Shown: one piece after another, positions 32,388-34,824 of the stretch
Numbering within the stretch: the first letter of the stretch is position 1
How the letters are laid out: the number at the start of each line of letters is the position of its first letter
Assembly: GCA_964639225.1 (NCBI GenBank)
Contig: CAZXCK010000029.1
Location: 1 to 34,824 of the forward strand
Length of the DNA: 34,824 bases
Origin: CAZXCK01 sp964639225
GTDB lineage: Bacteria; Chloroflexota; Anaerolineae; Aggregatilineales; Phototrophicaceae
Direction: 5' to 3'
The notes under the pieces: model-generated
Seen by the model: only the letters and a program-made list of their open reading frames with translations
The model's database searches: none
Told to the model about the DNA's origin: nothing
Program-made: the position numbers and the translations under genes

Positions 32388-33185
32388 CTAAGCGCCGTCA
32401 TCTTCGGTGGTGTCCGGGTTGGCCGGAGCTTCACCGATCACGGTGAAGTTCACCGGCGGGCCAGCGGGGGCGTCGTTCAGCGTAATGTCGATCGTGTAAC
32501 TGCCGGGCAGGAAATCAAAATCGACCGGCGTGGCGAAGAACCACACACAGGCATCGTCAATAGACCAGTCCGGCGTGAAATCAAAATAGACCAGTTCCTG
32601 CCCCTCGCGGAACCAGCGCGCGCCCATGGTCATGCCAGGGCTGATGTTCTGCGCCCGCGCCACGATGTAAATACGCGGGTCGCTGCTGTCGAACTGGTCG
32701 GTGGGGCTGGTAGCGCAGTCGTCATCGCCCACCGCCCGCGACAAAACGAAGTCGATCAGGCGCGGTTGGTTCGGGTCGTCCGGGACTGCCGGCGCGGGTG
32801 GCTCGGTGGGCGCGAACGGCGTCACCGGCACCGGCGTAGACGGTCCATCGCCGCCAGGGGCAGCGCTGGAGCCGTTGGTATTGTTCTCAGACTGCGCCAC
32901 AGGCGTCATCACGCGCGGCAGGCTGCTCACATCGACGCCGCGCGCGGCCAGCGTGGACACCATGAACACCTGCTGCGTGGCCATAATGCCCACGCGCCGC
33001 TGGGCGCTCTCCGCTGTGGAGAGAAGCCGTTCCATTTCCGCCGTCGCACTCAGATTCAGGTCTTCGAGCTGCTGCTCCAGCGTCAGATCGTAGGCTTCCA
33101 GCGTCTGCAACTGTGTCCCGGTGGCCCCGCAGGCCGTCAGCAGCAGCATGCCGAGCGTTAAGTAGAGATAGATTCTTCGCATCAT
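32388..33185 (-). CDS. Predicted lipoprotein of unknown function
   Basis: 265 residues. The N-terminus MMRRIYLYLTLGMLLLTACG is a signal peptide with lipobox LTAC, Cys at residue 19, so the mature protein should be lipid-anchored outside the membrane. A probable coiled coil follows (LQTLEAYDLTLEQQLEDLNL), then a low-complexity Ser/Pro/Thr linker (about residues 95-140) and a C-terminal domain of roughly 120 residues. The end, GSYTIDITLNDAPAGPPVNFTVIG, looks like a beta-sandwich. WSIDDACVWFFATPVDFDFLPG and a second Cys in DDDCATSP may form a disulfide. I do not recognise a family. No strong Shine-Dalgarno. It lies between ssrA and the ABC exporter, 62 bases before the latter. Confidence 0.8.
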   Translation of the reverse strand: MMRRIYLYLTLGMLLLTACGATGTQLQTLEAYDLTLEQQLEDLNLSATAEMERLLSTAESAQRRVGIMATQQVFMVSTLAARGVDVSSLPRVMTPVAQSENNTNGSSAAPGGDGPSTPVPVTPFAPTEPPAPAVPDDPNQPRLIDFVLSRAVGDDDCATSPTDQFDSSDPRIYIVARAQNISPGMTMGARWFREGQELVYFDFTPDWSIDDACVWFFATPVDFDFLPGSYTIDITLNDAPAGPPVNFTVIGEAPANPDTTEDDGA

Positions 33186-33224
33186 ATGGCTGTTTTACGC
33201 CAACAACAGACGGCTGAACAGGGT

Positions 33225-33260
33225 CAAACACAAACAGTCCCACCATCGCTGGCAGGACTG
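33225..33260 (-). terminator. Intrinsic terminator of ssrA
   Basis: On the minus strand CAGTCCTGCCA (33260-33250) pairs with TGGTGGGACTG (33245-33235), 11 pairs including two G-U, closing on a GCGA tetraloop. TTTGTGTTTG follows (33234-33225). It begins 8 bases after the tmRNA 3' end. Confidence 0.8.
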
Positions 33261-33267
33261 CGCATTG

Positions 33268-33656
33268 TGGAAGTGCCCGGAATCGAACCGGGGTCCACGA
33301 GATTCGACGCCACGCGTCTACAAGCTTAGTTACCTGTTCAGTTTCGCTCACCAGTAACCCCAGGTAACCCGGTACGCTGGTGGCTAACCGATGTCTCTTG
33401 GCCGTGAAGTATCGGTGTCATCACGGTTGCACGCGTGTCTTTGATGACGCCCACCAATCCATCCGGACAGCGACGGACGGGGCAGACGGCTGACCACTCG
33501 CAGGGTCAGCTACTTACGGCATAATCGCCTTAGGCGGCGTAAGCGTAAGCAGGTGTGTTATTGTTGGCACTTGTTGTGCTAGCCCGTTTTAACGCGGTCA
33601 GGCGCCGCGGCTTGCAACATGACATCAGCCTCCCGCGTCGAAGCCATGTCACTCCC
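33268..33656 (-). ncRNA. ssrA: Transfer-messenger RNA (tmRNA)
   Basis: 389 bases before CCA addition; the genome continues with CAA after the discriminator A, so CCA is added post-transcriptionally. The acceptor stem pairs GGGAGTG (33656-33650) with CACTTCC (33275-33269), with a G3-U pair, the alanine identity element. GGCTTCGACGCGG follows the 5' end. CTAAGCTTGTAGACG and the T-arm GGTTCGATTCCGGG stand near the 3' end. The tag frame is 33568-33530: resume codon GCC, peptide ANNNTPAYAYAA, stop TAA. tmRNA with SmpB rescues stalled ribosomes and tags products for proteolysis. Pseudoknot-like GC repeats lie on both sides of the tag, but I did not fold them fully. One-piece, not the split form. 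Confidence 0.95.
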
Positions 33657-33667
33657 TACTTGAACGT

Positions 33668-33696
33668 ATCATAGCAAAAAAAGCGCAATCTGTGTA
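33668..33696 (-). promoter_or_regulatory. Promoter of ssrA
   Basis: TACACA (33696-33691, 4 of 6 to TTGACA) is 17 bases from TATGAT (33673-33668, 5 of 6 to TATAAT). A run of seven T lies in the spacer. The -10 is 11 bases before the mature 5' end, so a few bases would be trimmed, as expected for RNase P processing. Confidence 0.65.
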
Positions 33697-33731
33697 GTAT
33701 TGATATTCAGAATGACCACAAGGATGAGTGC

Positions 33732-34754
33732 ATGACGGAAAACCCCATAAACGCGGATGTGATCATTGTTGGGGCGGGCATGTCCGGCCTGATGGCCGCC
33801 AATGTCCTGACCGCCAGCGGTGTACAGGTTTTGGTACTGGACAAAGGGCGCAGCGTTGGCGGTCGTATGGCGACCCGGCGCATTGGCCCCGGTATTGCCG
33901 ATCATGGCGCGCAGTTTTTCACCGTGCGCGACCCGGAATTCCAGCGGTATGTCGATCGGTGGCTGGCCGAAGACCTGGTTTTTGAGTGGTCACGCGGCTT
34001 CAGCGATGGCAGCCTGCAAACCCAACCAGCGGATGGCCATCCGCGCTACGCTGTGCGCGGCGGTATGAACGCCCTGGGCAAATGGCTGGCACGCGATCTG
34101 CAGCGGCAGATCGACGTCAACGTGCGCATCGTCACCGCCACCTGCGATCAACAGGGCTGGATTTTGCAGGACGAGTTCGGCGGCCTTTACACCAGCAAAG
34201 TCCTGCTGATGACACCACCGGTGCCGCAGTCGCTTGTCATCCTGGACGAAGGAGCCACCCAACTCCCGCCGGAAGCCCACGACTCGCTGACCGCCATCGA
34301 GTATGCCCCCTGCCTAACCGGTATGTTCTGGGTCGAGGGTCTGGTTCGGCTGCCGCCACCGGGCGCTGTCCAACGCCGCACCGGCAACATTCTATGGATC
34401 GGCGATAATCAGGTCAAGGGCATCTCGCCAGATGCCTGCGTCATCACCGTACAGGCTGGCGAGCAGTACAGCATCCAGATGTGGAGCGCCCCCGACGAGC
34501 GCATCCTCAGCGCCATGCGCACCAGCCTGTCGCTCTATATGGACGCCGGCGGCACCATCCGCGAGTCTCAGCTTAAACGCTGGCGCTACTCACGCCCGAT
34601 GACGCTCCATACCGAACGCTGCCTGGTCGCCCAGAACGACCCGCTGCTCGTCTTTGCCGGAGACGCCTTTGGCGGGGCGCGTGTCGAAGGGGCCGTGCTC
34701 TCTGGACTGGCGGCGGGCCAGGCCATCCTCGAACGGGTGCAGCAGGCCAAATAA
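33732..34754 (+). CDS. FAD-dependent oxidoreductase, renalase-like
   Basis: 340 residues; the only plus-strand gene. The N-terminal dinucleotide-binding motif is VIIVGAGMSGLMAANVL (GxGxxG at residues 14-19), followed by VLVLDKGRSVGGRMATRR and the DHGAQFFTVRDPEF block typical of the renalase / COG3380 group of flavoproteins. A middle substrate domain follows. The C-terminal FAVD-type FAD motif reads LVFAGDAFGGARVEGAVLSGLAAGQAIL. Bacterial renalases oxidise mis-reduced dihydro-NAD(P) isomers back to NAD(P)+, a metabolite-repair role; that function here is inferred from the family. AAGGA lies 7 bases before the ATG. It is divergent from ssrA across a 75-base gap and closed by the terminator at 34774-34803. 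Confidence 0.85.
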   Translation: MTENPINADVIIVGAGMSGLMAANVLTASGVQVLVLDKGRSVGGRMATRRIGPGIADHGAQFFTVRDPEFQRYVDRWLAEDLVFEWSRGFSDGSLQTQPADGHPRYAVRGGMNALGKWLARDLQRQIDVNVRIVTATCDQQGWILQDEFGGLYTSKVLLMTPPVPQSLVILDEGATQLPPEAHDSLTAIEYAPCLTGMFWVEGLVRLPPPGAVQRRTGNILWIGDNQVKGISPDACVITVQAGEQYSIQMWSAPDERILSAMRTSLSLYMDAGGTIRESQLKRWRYSRPMTLHTERCLVAQNDPLLVFAGDAFGGARVEGAVLSGLAAGQAILERVQQAK

Positions 34755-34773
34755 GCTGCCTTTATCCATCATC

Positions 34774-34803
34774 AAAAAACGGACCGTATACGGTCCGTTT
34801 TTT
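34774..34803. terminator. Symmetrical intrinsic terminator after the renalase-like gene
   Basis: AAAAAACGGACCG and CGGTCCGTTTTTT flank a TATA loop: a 7-bp GC stem with A-run on one side and T-run on the other, so it can terminate from either direction. It begins 19 bases after the stop codon. The remaining 21 bases of the window show nothing. Confidence 0.9.
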
Positions 34804-34824
34804 GTTCACACACACCGGACCAGC

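Noticed and set aside
33268..33300. T-arm and acceptor sequence that first looks like a tRNA gene
   Set aside because: No anticodon arm follows at tRNA distance; the partner acceptor strand is about 380 nt away with a tag frame between, so it is tmRNA.
32887..33351. Minus-strand frame of 154 codons overlapping the lipoprotein gene and the 3' end of ssrA
   Set aside because: It runs through the tmRNA acceptor and T-arm and the ssrA terminator, in a different frame from the lipoprotein.

Overview
This window is a GC-rich bacterial chromosome segment. Its core is one very large ribosomal-protein superoperon on the minus strand, merging the str, S10, spc and alpha operons of other bacteria plus a truA-rplM-rpsI tail. 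My best guess for the host is a member of the Chloroflexota (Anaerolineae-like). I base this on the long unbroken str-S10-spc-alpha order, a short zinc-type S14, a MazG protein with an N-terminal methylase domain, the residue patterns of EF-Tu and EF-G, and a Thr/Pro-linker lipoprotein. The phylum call is an inference, not a search result. No mobile element, CRISPR array, tRNA or rRNA was seen.

Layout in transcription order on the minus strand, from the right. A divergent pair sits at the right edge: a renalase-like FAD oxidoreductase (plus strand, 33732-34754, closed by a symmetrical terminator) and the tmRNA gene ssrA (minus, 33656-33268, with promoter and terminator). Next come a lipoprotein of unknown function, an ABC exporter, pth and mfd. 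An acyl-CoA dehydrogenase follows with its own near-consensus promoter and terminator, then an FHA-receiver signalling protein with its own terminator.

A TTGACA/TAACAT promoter at 23829-23857 starts the 36-gene superoperon: rpsL-rpsG-fusA-tuf-rpsJ-rplC-rplD-rplW-rplB-rpsS-rplV-rpsC-rplP-rpmC-rpsQ-rplN-rplX-rplE-rpsN-rpsH-rplF-rplR-rpsE-rpmD-rplO-secY-adk-map-rpmJ-rpsM-rpsK-rpoA-rplQ-truA-rplM-rpsI. A strong intrinsic terminator at 1874-1901 follows rpsI. Beyond it lie a MazG-family protein and the start of a membrane glycosyltransferase-like gene cut by the window edge. Two genes often found in this cluster, infA (between map and rpmJ) and rpsD (between rpsK and rpoA), are not there.

The gene content is housekeeping: translation (ribosomal proteins, EF-G, EF-Tu, Pth, tmRNA), protein export and maturation (SecY, Map), transcription (RpoA, Mfd), adenylate balance (Adk), tRNA modification (TruA) and nucleotide clean-up (MazG).

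The least expected signal is in the non-coding spacers. Every junction longer than about 58 nt inside the superoperon carries an inverted repeat a short distance 3' of the upstream stop codon. The stems differ in sequence and lack a U-tract, so they look like neither ordinary terminators nor one repeat family. There are also candidate structured leaders before rpsL and rplM, a candidate internal promoter before rpmJ, an FHA-receiver protein with Glu in place of the phospho-accepting Asp, and a tmRNA tag ending AYAYAA.
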